Counted from the stretch's first letter, positions 11,901 through 25,000 are shown. The stretch: 64,000 bases of DNA from Misgurnus anguillicaudatus (GCF_027580225.2 NC_073356.2:3906001-3970000), one strand, 5' to 3'. Translations and numbers: made by a program. The notes: a model not told the origin generated them from the letters alone.

Positions 11901-14900
11901 CAACAGTAGAATTAAATACATGAAATGGTTGTAACTTGACCTCGGGACTTTCAGCAGAAGTCGATTTGTTGACCTCGGAGCTAGTGGTCAACTGATATGG
12001 GGGGGGGGGTGATGCATAATGACGCAATGCCAAGATGGCGACAGCAGGCTCCGCCTAATATTGGCGCCTACTATTGGCTTCAAAAAAGCTCTTCCCAAAC
12101 CTATGGGTGACGTCACGGAGACTACGTCCATATTTTTACAGTCTACGGTACTAACTTGTGTCCCTTGTGAGTACTTGGGCTTGAATACAACCCAAATGTG
12201 GCAGCCACATGCATTCCCCTCAAATGTGTTTAATACCAATTGAAAGCCATTTGTGAAAATAAGGCATTTCAATGACTGACTAATAACCTTTTCATTAATG
12301 TGATATACAGTATCATGTTATGTGTGTGCGTGTGTGAACATGTTTGTTTTGTCCTGATCAGATAAAATCAATAAAGAGTCTGTAAGGCTGATCGAGAAAT
12401 CTCTCTTTACATTGTGTCTGGACTCACCGGTCATGAGGATTTCTGATGAGAAGTAAGAATATCCTTTTTTATTTCAGCTATTCCTTCTGCTTTTCCGCAT
12501 TGCTGGCAGTGGGGAGAGACCTTAAGTTGTCTACATGTCTGTCTGTCTTATTTTGAAGACTTTTTATTGATGGTGTGTTTGCACATGATGAATGATTGGC
12601 AGGTATTCTAGTCGAATGGCGGCACAGATCTTGCATGGTGGTGGGACTTATTCCAACAGTGGAAACCGCTGGTTTGACAAGACACTACAGGTGATGTATG
12701 TGAAGTGATAATGGGGTAGTGATACGAGAGCTTCTGATAAATCAACTTTATTATCGGTATACAGAGAACATGTACAGAGGCAATGTAATAGGTCTCAATG
12801 TAATAAATTTGTTAGTATGACACAATGAAGAAGCACAGCATAGAATAATGGGAAATACATTTTTGGATGCCTGATATAAAAGACAGCAGCACACGATAGA
12901 TTTAATATAACATCTGTTTTTATTTGAGTTGAGTTTCTCAATGATAATGTATGTAAGATTAATACTATGGGCTCTATCTTACACCCGGCGCAATGCAGCG
13001 CAATGCGCGACGCAAGTGTCTTTCGCTAGTTTCCACCCTAATTTTCACGTTTAGCGCCGCGTTGTTTAAATAGCAAATGCATTTGCGCCCCCTTTGCGCC
13101 CATGGGCGTTCTGGTCTGAAAAACGAGGTGTGTTCAGGCGCATTGTTGGCGCGTTGCTATTTTGAGGCAATTAAAATAGACTACGCCATTGACCAACAAA
13201 AACCTGGTCTAAAGTCTAAAGTCAATGGCGCAATGTGTTTTATGTTATTTAAAGAGCGCATTAGTAATACGCGCCTATAAACGGGAGGACAACGCGGGTT
13301 TGCTTATCACAAAGTACATAAATGCACAGCAGCACAAAAATGCTTTTAAATATGAAAGATTAAAGGATTGAATTTAAGAGATTATTATTGAGTCTCTTGG
13401 ACATATTTATAAATTAGGACTGATTATGAGACGTTAGAAGGCGCAAAGAGCTGCTTCACCTGCAGCCTGATAAGTAAATAAATGCTTTGCTTTAAACAAA
13501 TGCGTCTGTTTTTAAATGTTTTTTTTAATGCTACCTCACGGATTTATTGTATATGATGTACCTGTGGATATGGCGAGATGAGAAACATTTGTAAGTAATG
13601 CTTAAAAAAACTCTTTGCTAAAAAAACCGCTGTCCAAAGTGCTGAAACGTGAGGAGAGCCGTTTGTAATTTCTTTATCTCCTGTTTGTTACAAATAAAGT
13701 ATTTTTAGAGTACAAACCTTATCTTACATACTTGTAAATAATTTTTGATGATATTGGATAGCCATACATTTAAAGCAATTACAAGCCTGCTTTTTACTTC
13801 CATGACTAAAAGAAAACGGGTTTTAAAGGTTTTAATAAAAAAATAACAATTTCAATACAAGTGAAAAACAAAACGATTATTTAACATTAATCTTAAACTG
13901 TGGATCTTCTTCCTCCGCTTAGTTTTTCAGTTTACAAAGTCCGTTATCTAAATAGGGATTAGACATAGCGCCAGCGCAACTTGCTTTTAAAGGGAATGAG
14001 AGCTGTGACTCTCATTGGTTTACTGCACGTTACGCCCAAAATACTCCCATTACAATAGGACCTACCCTTTTCGACCATGCGCTGGCGCAAAAATGATTTT
14101 TCCCGTCGTTAAATTAGCAAAAGTGGATTCGGACACGCCCATTTAGACGTTGCGCTGTGCGCTTTAGACAATGCGCTTAGATCGTTAAAATAGGGCCCTG
14201 TATGTAAATATGATCATACTGGCTGTGTGTTGTTTGATAATCTGACACGAGTCTCTGTTCATTTTTCTCTTTTTCAGTTTGTCGTTGGTGAAGACGGCTC
14301 TTGGGGTCTCCTGTATGAACATGCGACAGCCGAGGGTCCGCCCATATCCACATTGCTGGATCATGTTCTTCACTACTGGTATTCAAAAACACACAGATCG
14401 CAATTCAGTTTTAATCTCTGTCAGTACTGACTGTCCGGGTCACACAATGTGTTTGTCACTGATCGTTCTTTCAGTCAGAAACCGGATCGGGTACGAGCAC
14501 CTTTAGTTCCTTTGCCAATGCCAAAAAAACTCTACTTCTACATTAACCCTGAGATCAAATGGGATATTGAGATGGCCAAACAAAACCTGGATATGTGAGT
14601 CCAGCTGTTTGTTTATGAAGCTTGTTATTTTGTTTTTAATTCCTAAATGTGAACAACACAGAATGATGATTTTGCCTTTAAAATCGTTTTAAAGTCATCT
14701 CAATAATAATATCAGTAACTTGTCATTTCTTCCCGCAGTCTCATCAATGATCTGGACATCAAATGTTTTAACTTTCAACGTTTTGGAAAAGAGTTTTCCA
14801 AACAGCTCAAACTGAGTCCAAACTCTTTCATCCAGGTGGCGATACAGCTGGCTTACTACAGGTGAGACTTTATACACACACTGTTCTCACATCAGCCTTC

Positions 14901-16497
14901 GACAATTAAAATCATGTGCTACACGGTGCAAATTCTGATGGTCGGATTGTTGTGAGTTCTCGCAAACGTCACAAGTGAGTTTATGCGAAAATAATTCAGA
15001 CGCAGTCACTCACGACAAGATTTGACTGTATGAATAGCGATTTGCTCCCAAGAGAAAAAAATTATATGTGAGCTCGTACGACAACAAAAAACACCTTAAC
15101 ATGAAAACGGTTTGTGTGTTTTTGTTTTGTTAGAGTTCACAGTGAAGTTTGTGCAGCGTGTGACATCGCCTCTTTGAGGATGTTCAGAGGAGGACGCACC
15201 GATTACATCCGCTCTCCAACCAATCAGATGCTGACTTTCATACAGGCCTTTGATGATGACACTGTTTCTGTGAGTAATAAACATGATCGAGACCAAAAGG
15301 AGATTTTAATTGATATTTATGAGGTGATGATTGTGTGTGTGTTTGTGTGTTTCAGAGAGAAACCAAAGTGGAGCTCTTGAGAGAAGCTGTTGATGCTTAC
15401 AGCATCCTCACTGAACAGGTGAATGTGCCCTATATTTAAAAACTGTACAAACATCTTGCTTGCTGACCAACCCCAACACAACATGATGAAAACTAGTCAA
15501 GAGACACTCCACTCCAAAGTTAATATTTATTAATCCAACCAGAGTATTCTCATGTGGTTTAATTTATTATAATGATTGTTTTTTTAATAAGGCATTGATG
15601 GGAGAGGGTATTGATCGCCATCTGTTGGGTCTTAAACTGCAAGCTATTGAGGAGGGTCTAAGTGTGCCGAGACTTTTCATGGACACGGCGTATGGACTGG
15701 CCACTCACTGGAAGCTCAGAACAGGACAGGTACTCGTACAGAGTCACTTACTAACTTTTGTCTCTATAAAAGTTGTAACTTCATTGTCATGACCACGTCA
15801 AGTTAAAGTTTGGCACTTAGTAAAAGATCCTGAGCCACAGGATTAATATAGTAGAGGAGAGGAGTGGAGGAGTGGGAGGAGATGAGAAGTGGAGAGGATG
15901 CCTTTTATTTTCATTGTACATCTACAACTCAACACACATATACACGCATACATGATACATCCAAAAGTATAAACAAATGTAAGCAGGAGTGTAGAGAATA
16001 TGAATAAGTGCAGCTATAAACCAATATGTACCAAGTACAGTCGAGTGCAAATAGAAACAGATATGTACAGAATAGGCTCATGGCTCACTTTTTAGTCGTT
16101 TGCGATGTCACAGAGTCACATTTGCGGGGTCCATTTGCAAATGAAATGCACTTATTTACCTGATTTGCGTGACATCCCACGAGTAACGAGTTACAATAGT
16201 CTATTCTAAAGGTCATAAAAGCATGGATAAGCTTTGGTTCAATAATAAGTATCTCAGCCTTATTGGAGTTTAGCATAAGAAAGTTATGTGCCATCCAGTC
16301 CCTAGTATCACTAATTCAGTCTGTTAGCTTAGCAAACTGGTGGGTTATATAATGTGGTATACTGCAAAGTTACCATGCTAATTATTATTTATGATATATG
16401 TGGAGATAAATAAATCATGGACCCCCTCAAGCCAGCACGCACGAGTATGTTAATTGTTTGTTTACTTTCTACACGAAGTTATGATAACGTTAGGTTG

Positions 16498-16574
<77 letters not shown>

Positions 16575-17071
16575 AATCTGCGCTCTCAGAACTGTACTTT
16601 ACTCGTCTCTCTAGTCACTTTCAATGCTCTCAAGGCTGCTTTGGTAAATTCTCTCCCCAGCGTGAGAATCATTGCAAACCGCTGTACTTTTTCGTATTAT
16701 ATTTCGTTTTGTGATACCCAACAACATAAAATACAATGGATAACAGTTTAAATGTTTATTATCAACAAGCAAATTGCACACATTCGTTGAAAAATTTAAC
16801 CTGCAACAAGAAACATAAGAAATGTTGTATAAGTTTAGTTACTTTGGTGTTCATATTTTTCTCACAGGTGCCCACCAACACAGACAGTGTGATGTGTTTT
16901 GGACCGCTGGTTCCAGATGGATACGCAGTGTGCTACAATCCACAGCAAGATCATGTCCACTTCTCCATCACTGCCTTCAACTGCTGTGAGGAAACAAACG
17001 CTGAGAAACTGGCTTTAATGCTGCAGCGATCGCTTTGTGATCTTCAGGCATTATTTCAGCCTGCTGTATAG
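8971..17071 (+). CDS. crat: Carnitine O-acetyltransferase-like protein, complete, 15 exons
   Basis: Exons: 8971-9018, 9216-9428, 9515-9633, 10872-10925, 11129-11294, 11555-11729, 12362-12452, 12603-12690, 14278-14378, 14475-14594, 14739-14861, 15134-15269, 15356-15418, 15592-15729 and 16868-17071. All borders are GT/AG and the phases add up to 613 codons (612 aa; mammalian CRAT is about 626). CRAT transfers acetyl groups between CoA and carnitine in mitochondria and peroxisomes. The N terminus MILKKLPVSSSVFTLR looks like a mitochondrial presequence. Family blocks are all present: WVQWAYL, PGPKHD, THITVV, PIGILTS, NSGNRWFDK, YEHATAEGPP with catalytic His333, PLPMPKK, IQLAYYR, RHLLGLKLQAIE and FGPLVPDGY. 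Compared with mammalian CRAT (offset -10), residues matching carnitine-site Tyr452 and Ser454 are Cys442 and Ile444, and the STS motif reads Arg542-Thr543-Gly544. Thr465 and Arg518 equivalents are kept. The C terminus (QPAV) lacks a peroxisomal signal. It is closer to CRAT than to ChAT, CROT or CPT; the exact paralog is not certain. Confidence 0.9.
12030..12170. repeat. Dispersed repeat fragment in crat intron 6
   Basis: Sequence around ATGGCGACAGCAGGCTCC and ATGGGTGACGTCACGGAG looks like a common fish interspersed repeat and has no coding frame conserved with the flanking exons. Family recognition is from general impression only. Confidence 0.35.
12969..14198. mobile_element. Long MITE with GCGC-rich terminal repeats in crat intron 8
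   Basis: Left end GGGCTCTATCTTACACC and right end GATCGTTAAAATAGGGCCC are inverted, and both halves are rich in GCGCAATGCGC-type motifs. This end sequence resembles Harbinger-like fish elements, but a target duplication could not be fixed. No transposase frame is visible. Confidence 0.55.
15840..16340 (-). mobile_element. LINE remnant in crat intron 14
   Basis: The minus strand encodes FRIDYCNSLLVGCHANQVNK, matching the DYCNSLLAG motif of L2-type reverse transcriptases. The surrounding frame is broken. A CTAT microsatellite follows. Confidence 0.5.
16497..16574 (+). repeat. (CTAT)n microsatellite
   Basis: About 19 perfect CTAT units in crat intron 14. Likely polymorphic in length. Confidence 0.95.
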
Positions 17072-17444
17072 AGGCACTCGCAACACAACAATACCGGCGA
17101 CTCCAAGAAACCTGTCTTTTATGTGTGGTGAAAGACTTTTACATCTGAGATCATTAGGCGGATTGGATCTCAGAAGCTCCTGATAGGTTGCTGGAAATGT
17201 TAATCGTGTCAAGCTTGTTCAGAACAAATGTATTACTTCATAATAATCACAGTTTTGATTAAAACAGTAGCATTTGAAAATAGGTCCGAATTTGTGTGGT
17301 ATATTATTTCATACAAGCATTACAAAATGTGTGTTCTTCAAACAGATGACAAAGGTTTTTATAGAACAGATATTTCAGTGTTACTGTGTGTTACTAAGGG
17401 TGCAATGTTGTATCACTGTTAAAGCTTTTTCTTCTTACTTTCTA

Positions 17445-17450
17445 AATAAA
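17445..17450 (+). terminator. Polyadenylation signal candidate for crat
   Basis: AATAAA lies 374 bases after the crat stop codon, followed by T-rich sequence. It is the first canonical hexamer in the 3' UTR. The true cleavage site is not shown by sequence alone. Confidence 0.45.
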
Positions 17451-18314
17451 AATTTAATATTTGCTGTCATCAAGACTTTCGCAGCCGGTTTGTGCCATCA
17501 ATGCACCACGCGAGCAAGACAAGACCAGCGGCCTGGCTTCGAAAGCCTTGTTGATGACACTTTATTCTTATTGGCCAGACACTCTATGACAACAACAATC
17601 ACGTGTGTTTCAGGTTTATCCTGACACCTCTAGTACCACTAGTGCTCATAAATTCATGATTTTTTTTAAGAGTATAACTCTGTTTATATAACCATAATAT
17701 GTTATACAGTGTCATTTAATAAAATAAAAGTGAGAAGAATATAGGCCTCAGTTTATTTGGTATTTAATAGTAGTAGATGCTTATCTGTAACTTTATTTTT
17801 GTGTTTATTTTATTTCAAACCATATATACCAGCACACAACATGTCAGCACAAAGTTTTTCTGGTTGCTAAAACATTTTGCATATCTTACAAATATTACAT
17901 CTATTTCACTTCAGTGCGATCATCCCAACGGCAAGCAGCAAGTGTCCGATTTGACAGCTGTCTTTACTTCTCTTCCGCTTGCAACCGGCAGATCTTACCA
18001 GTCTGTGGCAGGCTAATGTATAAGTCTTTTCTGTTACCAACGGGATCAGGGTATATTCTGGCAAACTGTTACCCCATCACATTTTGCAATCGGCAAAGCA
18101 AACTGTAGTACGCCGCTTACCAACACACGGTGGATAATCGTGTGCAAAACGTTCCCAGCTAACAATTTCTGGTTCCCAGAATGTTTCCTGGCATATCTTA
18201 ACATATATCTGTGACATTGTTTTGTCACAAGATGCACATCAGTATTGTTTATTGTGAGGTATGTTTGAAAAAACTACTTGAATGTCCTAATATAACAAAG
18301 GCTTAGTCCTAGTG

Positions 18315-18499
18315 CAGGGATGTGCAACTTCAGTCCTGGAGGGCCGGTGTCCTGCAGAGTTTAGCTCCAACCATAATTAAACACACCTGAAGCAGCCAAT
18401 TAAGGTCTTACTAGGCATACTAGAAACTTTTAGGCAGGTGTGCTGAGGCAAGTTGAAGCTAAACTCTGCAGGACACCGGCCCTCCAGGACCCATCCCTG
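18315..18499. mobile_element. hAT MITE (CAGGGATG/CATCCCTG ends)
   Basis: Palindromic ends with CTGGAGGGCCGGTGTCC near each side, flanked by the exact 8-bp duplication TCCTAGTG (18307-18314, 18500-18507). The same family is found at 28690-28869. Confidence 0.85.
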
Positions 18500-18589
18500 T
18501 CCTAGTGTGTCATGTTGGTGCTCCCTGGTTAAAATGGATAACTTGGTGATTAAAGTACGATTTAAACTTTCTACTAACCCAGTGGTTCT

Positions 18590-18761
18590 CAATCCTGGTC
18601 CTGGAGCCCTACTGCTCTGCACATTTTGTATGTCTCTCTTATCTGACAGACAATGAGATCTCTGCTAATGAGCTGATGATTTGAATCAGCTGTGTTAAAC
18701 AAGGGAGACATACAAAATGTGCAGAGCAGTGGGGCTCCAGGACCAGGATTGAGAACCACTG
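18590..18761. mobile_element. hAT MITE (CAGTGGTTCTCAA ends) inside Gypsy integrase
   Basis: Ends CAGTGGTTCTCAATC and its complement are flanked by the exact 8-bp duplication TACTAACC (18582-18589, 18762-18769). These are Charlie-like hAT termini. The insertion splits the integrase after PQSDGLV. Confidence 0.85.
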
Positions 18762-18984
18762 TACTAACCCATCACTTTGCGGATGAAGGGGAGTGGTGCT
18801 TGTCTTGTGTATCCCCAGGAGACGACACACCTCGTGAAACTGCCTTAAAATTACATCACTGTGGATCTCAACAGGGACCCCAAACCAAGAGAACATATGC
18901 TCGACCAGACTCTCTGCTGTGGTGACTGCACCTTGGTCAAGTATGGCGTACGCTTCTGGACACAGACCTGGTTCCACAGACAAG

Positions 18985-19480
18985 GCTTTGCTAAAGCCAG
19001 GACTAGGCCTTAGTTTAATTAAGATGTTTAAGTATCTTACAAAAATACATTACTGGTGTGTATCTATTATTTTCACCAACAGCTGTTACTCAGGTGGACA
19101 CACAGCACATCTGACTTCCTCCACCGACAGCAAAACCTTCCAAATCGAAAATGCAAAACAAAACATTACCGGTAATAAATAGGATAATGGATTTATTTTC
19201 GAGCTGTTCTGCTTTGGTGACGAACTGTCAAAATGTTCTGTGGACAAGCGCTGAACTGCTTAAAGCTTTTATAGGCAGCTGGTTTGGGGGTTTTATGCTA
19301 ATTGCAAACCTCGTGCATTTGTTTTTAATGTTGACAAACTACAGAGAGCTGACTTTGATAACCTTGATCATTTCCACAAATCAATGGCACTGGCATATTT
19401 AAAAAATCTGTACATGCAAGTTATTTTCAGTTGAGACAGCTCAAACATGTGTTTTAGTTTAGGAGTAGCCTTAAGCCTTG
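18985..19480. repeat. Palindromic dispersed repeat (ACTAGGCCTTAG family) in Gypsy remnant
   Basis: Both edges carry the CCAGGACTAGGCCTTAG-type end and the middle is unrelated sequence. Related copies or halves are at 18170-18308, 41343-41395, 41757-41993, 47175-47280 and 57735-57945. It separates two Gypsy integrase pieces, so it probably inserted later. Confidence 0.5.
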
Positions 19481-19830
19481 TACAGTATGTCAAGCCGGGA
19501 GATAGTAAAGAATTTAATGGCAATTAGCATATACCTCATCCCAGCCTATGAGATCAGGATGGGCCCCAGGACGTCAACCCACACGCATTTAATGGGTGCC
19601 CCAACCAGGTACTGTTATAGCTGCATTGGTTGTTTCATGCCATGCGGTGGACATAGCAGTGGACAGAGAGCTCAATATTTTGCTGGCACCTTGCCCAATA
19701 GAACTGGCACAGGGGTTACAGCCCTAAGCCAACTTGCCATACCACAACATCGTCTGCGGCCTTTTCTCATTCTTCCTGCCTCCAACAGTAGCGGCAGGAC
19801 AGGTCATGATGTGTGATCTGTCCAGACGCA

Positions 19831-21660
19831 AAACTTCCTTGCATACAGGCCAACGGTGAAAGACAGACTGGAGAGCAAAGAAAGGAGAACCTGGGAGGTA
19901 GATGAAGAAGGACAGAGCATGTGATGCTTTAGCTGAGGATGTGCAGTTTTACATGCAGCAAGGGTACCTGTAGTCCGCACCAGCAGCACAGAAGAAGAAA
20001 GTTCTCCACGCATTTCTGCAAGCCTTGCTTTCAGAAAAGCTGCGACAGCATGTCCGCTTATTTGCCCCATGCACACTGGCTCAAGCATTGGCAGAAGCAG
20101 AGCGGGCAGAGTTTGTATTTATGACAAAATGAGCAGCAGCCCCCTTTCACTTTACCCAAGTACGTCAGGTTGAACATGCTGCTGATGACGATGCTGCTGC
20201 AGCAGAGACTGGCCCCTGAACAGACGAGGGACCCGATGGGACCCATGTAATCAGTCAAGGCAGGGCATGTGGCCCCCGACTGCCTCCGCCATTGCCTTGT
20301 AAACCAAGATGGAGGGACGGCCGCTCCCACAACAGTCTACACCCCTCCATAGAACCTTTGGGTAAAGAGTGCATCATGTGCAATGATGTCTCTCCCCAGT
20401 AAGAGAAGGATCTGAGGGTTGGGATTGAGTTTGGGAATTTGGCTTGCAACTGACCTCAAGTGAGAGTGATTCAAGGCTACATTTGGGGTGGGTATCTCTC
20501 ATCTACTGGCCAGTATTTGATTGCACAACATTGTGATAGAGCAAAGGAAGCCCCTTCTAATGCCGGTGAAATCATGAAACATGCAGCCTTTCTGGCAGAC
20601 ATATTTGTATCTTCAGCACATGTCCAAAGGGAATGAAAGGAAGTTCAAAGAATTTGTTTGCCAATGAGCGTTTACTCTGATTGTCTAATACTGCGTGAAA
20701 AGTGATGCACATGTATGGGCGGGTAAATGCAAAATTGTGGGGGATGCAAACAAACCCAAAATCAAACTGATACTGTAGTAATGCAGGACTGTAAATAGCC
20801 ATTGATCAGTTTTTATCATCACTGCTTATGCTGGGTACACACCACAAGATATTCGGGCCAATTTTCCCCCTTACGACAATCCTAGGTAGAGTCCCGATCG
20901 TCTTTGTGGTTGCACCGATTATCTTAACAGATTTTCATGTGGTGCGTTAAGCGCGTCTGAATCTGCTCGGAAGCATGTCGGGGCCGCTCTGATTGCAAAT
21001 CGAGCAGAAATCCTGTTGTGTGGGGGAAGCCCCGTGTACAAAACACTGTAGATTGTCACCTGAAACAAAACAGTAACCAATCAGAAAGCAAGCAGATGAA
21101 AGATAAAACCATAACACAGTTCCCTAGATTTTAAAAAAAGAATAATATTCAAATGTGGCCACCACAAGATGAAACCTACTGACTGAATAAGGAGGAGTCA
21201 CTGACAAAATACCAAGTAAAAATAATGCGTATTATTATAAGAATTTATGATTTAAGGATTTTAAGATATTTGTACTGAAAACAAGAAAAAATACTAAAAA
21301 CAACAAATAAGAAGAATTTAAAAAAGGTTTTGTCCCCGTATTTTAATTCAGATAATAAGAAATTAGATTTTAATGATTTTTTGACCATTGAACTAGGAAA
21401 TGTCCCAGGTTTTCATTTAGAAAATCTGGCCACCTTACACTAATGAGCTTATTAAATGTATTTTCTGCATTTATTTATTTCATTAACTTATTTTTGCAAT
21501 TGTATGTAACATTATGTATACCTCCTGGGAAACTGTTTTTATAATGTTAGTATATTATAGTATTATTATTATAGGACACCTACAATAAGCTGTATTGTCT
21601 TAAATGTTTTATGTGGAGTCCAACCATTAGTACACATTTGTAGAGGTACTTTAGCATACT
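19831..21660. other. Intergenic, no gene recognised
   Basis: Open frames here are short and show no recognised domain. The left part (to about 20560) may be more decayed Gypsy-type sequence from the element at 18508-19830, but no motif was secure. The sequence around 20830-21050 looks like a dispersed repeat with GTACACACCACAAGAT. Confidence 0.4.
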
Positions 21661-22084
21661 TTATATGGGCATTTTCATTTTATGCAACAATTTATGTAGG
21701 CCTATTTATTTTAGGGCTGTTAAAATTGCGTTAGGGCAATTTAGTGGTTGTACCTTATTCTGCGTTGCCAATGTCAAAATTCAGGTTGGATTTCCTTTTT
21801 TTTTTAACAAGCAGATGATAGCGACAGCAAGAGGCTACAGGACTTTCACCCCAAAATGGTGGAGACATAGAGCTGCTGCTGGGCGCTGGTGTTGTTTCGC
21901 TTTTGATTGGCGGGGACGGCAGCAACCGGATGTGACCTTTTATTTTGTGTTATTGTTGATGTTTGGTGCATTAAACTGGAGCGAAAGAAGCCGATTGAGA
22001 TCAAGAAAGCGCGCGGATGAACAGCGTGTAGAGTTACTGAAACATCGGAGCTGCTGTTGTGTTTTATCTTTATATTTTATTGCT

Positions 22085-25000
22085 ATGATGAGGGCTGTTT
22101 GTGTGTGTTCGTTGTTCGCGCTGTGTGTGTTTTGTTTGTGTCTGGCGTATAAACCTGTGATCATCGTCCACGGGCTCTTCGACAGCTCGTCTGATTTTAA
22201 CAACCTTCTGCGATTCATTAATCTGGTAAAACATTCATCTCTTCTCATTTGATCTATATATAATCAGATAACTGCTGTGATTCATTACACTGGTATTGGT
22301 CTAGTCTGTGGTCTGATCATGTGAATGTAAATGTTTATACAGTATCAGTTTGTTTAATGTAAATCATGTAAAGCAAACACACACATAAAGTCAAGTCACA
22401 TTTAATGATATGACTTATATATAACGTTACAGTGTTGCATTGTTTCAAATCAGCTTTACATGAAAGATGAAGAAACATGCATCCGTAAAGGATTTGTGTG
22501 GTCTATGTGTTGTTTTGTGTCATTTGACAGTCTCATCCAGGTACTAACGTGACCGTCATAGACCTGTTTGATGGCAGTGCCAGCCTGGAGCCGCTCTGGA
22601 AACAGGTGCAGGGTTTTACTGAGGCCATATATCCCATCATGCAAAACGCCGCCGATGGCGTCCACCTCATCTGCTACTCACAAGGTACAGTAGATCATCA
22701 TAATACAGTAGATCAACATCTGGTGATTCTCATTCACTATGGGTTTCATAACTGATGCACACATGCATGTGTTTTAACCTGCTGTCTAATGTAAAAGCAA
22801 TGTTTCATGTCCGTGTTTGTCTTTAATATGGGCCATCTGTTAAATGTCTCTGTTTGTATACTATGTGATCAGTTGTACATCTTTGATAAGATTGTGTTGA
22901 CTTTAACTCATGCTTGCTATGTTTTTTTATTGTATGATCTTAATCTATGCTGCAGGTGGTCTGGTGTGTCGAGGGATTCTGTCCATACTTCCAGATCATA
23001 ATGTGCACTCTTTCATATCACTATCTTCACCTCAGGCAGGCCAGTATGGAGGTATATAATGTTATGTGGAGCGTGCTGTGTATAATAATTATGTATACAT
23101 AAAAGCACACATGCACGTATAATTTTAAGAAATATATGTATGAAATGAATGTATATGCGCACATAAATAGATTTAAACAAAACTTTTATTTTGTCACGAT
23201 TAATCGTTATGTTGCCATTGCAGTCAAATGTTGAATTAAAGAGCTTTGACATTTTCCTCTTTGTTTTAGACACAGACTATCTGAAGTACCTCTTCCCACA
23301 GTTTGTCAAATCCAATCTGTATCACTTCTGCTACACTTCAGTAGGCCAGATAATATCCATCTGTAACTACTGGAATGGTGAGTTGTTGTGATTAAGGCCG
23401 GGAAGGATAAATGGTGGACTATGAGAATTGGCATTTTTGTGTGTTTGCACAGATGATTTTTTTGTGTATGTGTGCGCTCAGAAGCATGTCTGTATTTGTA
23501 AGCAGTAAGTAACTGCTGCCTGTCACACCACAGGCGGTTTGGTTACGCTCAGACTCGACATAAAGTTAATAATAGTTATTTTAGTCATATTCATGTTGCT
23601 TTTAGGAGCTCTATCACAAACCTAAAAAAAATCGAACTGTTTTAAAATAGGGACTTTAAGCAACAGCCTCTGGTGGAACGGCAACGGCATTCTGGCGTTG
23701 TATTGCGCATGCGCGAAATTAACGGCTACTTTGCGAAGTTCAACTGTAACGGTCTACTACAGGAGAACAGCTGATTTGCCAGAGTCGCAACAAAGTGAGA
23801 GATTATGTAAATAAATGTTATGTTTTATATCATATGGCATTGCAATGATTGTACCACAAGTCTTTTATATAATATGTTTTAAATGTTTTAAATTTAAGCT
23901 AATTTTAAAGATTTTTTTCTGTTTGTATAAAGATATGTCTGTTGTTAGCAACAACACCTCAGGCAGCAAAAAACTAGTAAAAACTCCTCTTCTGACAAAA
24001 GTTTCAATCGATTCAATTTCGATTCACAAGCTATCAAATCGATTCGATTCTCGATTTAATTTCCGATTCCGGTTCTCGGGTCGGATTTTATCCTCTATTC
24101 TCGATTCAACTCAATGAATATAGATTTAATACAAATACTATATTAATAAAAAAGAACAGTGAACAGCAGTTTACAAGTGGGTAATTAATAAAAAGAAATT
24201 GAAAGCTACAACACTATCGTCGTCGTCTTGCTTGTGAAATCTAAAATGCTTCCATACTTCTGACTTTTTATGTGAAGGTGGCATCAATGTCGATGAAGCA
24301 CCAACCGCCATTGTAAGCACTGAATGAATGAATGACAGGCTTGCCTCTCGCTCCTTGGTAACATCGCGCAAGGCCAAAAAGGGGGTGACATCTAGTGAAG
24401 AAGACTAATAATTAGATTAGTGTTAATGTTTGCGGAAATAAATATGAAAAAATCGATTCTGCTCTTTGAGAATCGATTTTGAATCGACCACATTTTAAAA
24501 ATCAATTAATCGAAAAATCTATTTTTTTGCTCAGCCCTAGTAATTTATAGGCAAAAGTTTTTTTTAAATGACTTTTTTTGCATCTCAATAAATGAGTTGC
24601 GCTGCGCTTTCCTTTTTACGGTTGCTTAGGGATTTTTACGTTCTTGGCTACGGCGGTGTGATCGCATACTTCCGGTCACCGTAGCCGTTCCATTCGCAGC
24701 TGTTGCTTAAAGTCGCTAATGTCTGAATTGTTCTGATAACTAAAACTGATCCATTTTGTGACGTCATTGACAAGAAATTTCAGTGCACTGACAGCGGAGA
24801 CCCCGAGCATCCATAAAAATAAGAGACATGCTAATAAATAAATTTTGCTTCCCCCCCCCCCCATATAGAAGATTGATAAATGTCCTACAAATCAAAGCAT
24901 GATGTACATGAACAGCAGAAACATCCAATCTTTTAAACCTGTGTTTTCAGTGCTCCTGTAAGAAGTCTTATTGGTTTCCAAATCAAGGTGGTTAGTTTAT

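Larger units (their letters stand above)
18508..19830 (-). mobile_element. Gypsy-type LTR retrotransposon integrase fragment, multiply interrupted
   Basis: Minus-strand pieces in order: GAPIKCVWVDVLGP (about 19560-19600), AYAILDQGAVTTAESLVEHMF, WFGVPVEIHSD, EVCRLLGIHKTSTTPLHPQSDGLV (18770-18985), then SLNRTLITKLSILTREHQHD (about 18508-18581). These follow the order of a Gypsy integrase core (VDVLGP, GVPEEIHSD, TPLHPQSDG). The core is separated by a MITE at 18590-18761 and by a palindromic repeat at about 18990-19480. No LTRs or full pol were recognised. It is an old copy and cannot be active. Confidence 0.75.

Noticed and set aside
21665..22252. 195-codon frame reading into ppt2 exon 1
   Set aside because: The part before 22085 has no similarity to PPT2, and a signal peptide starts cleanly at the later Met.
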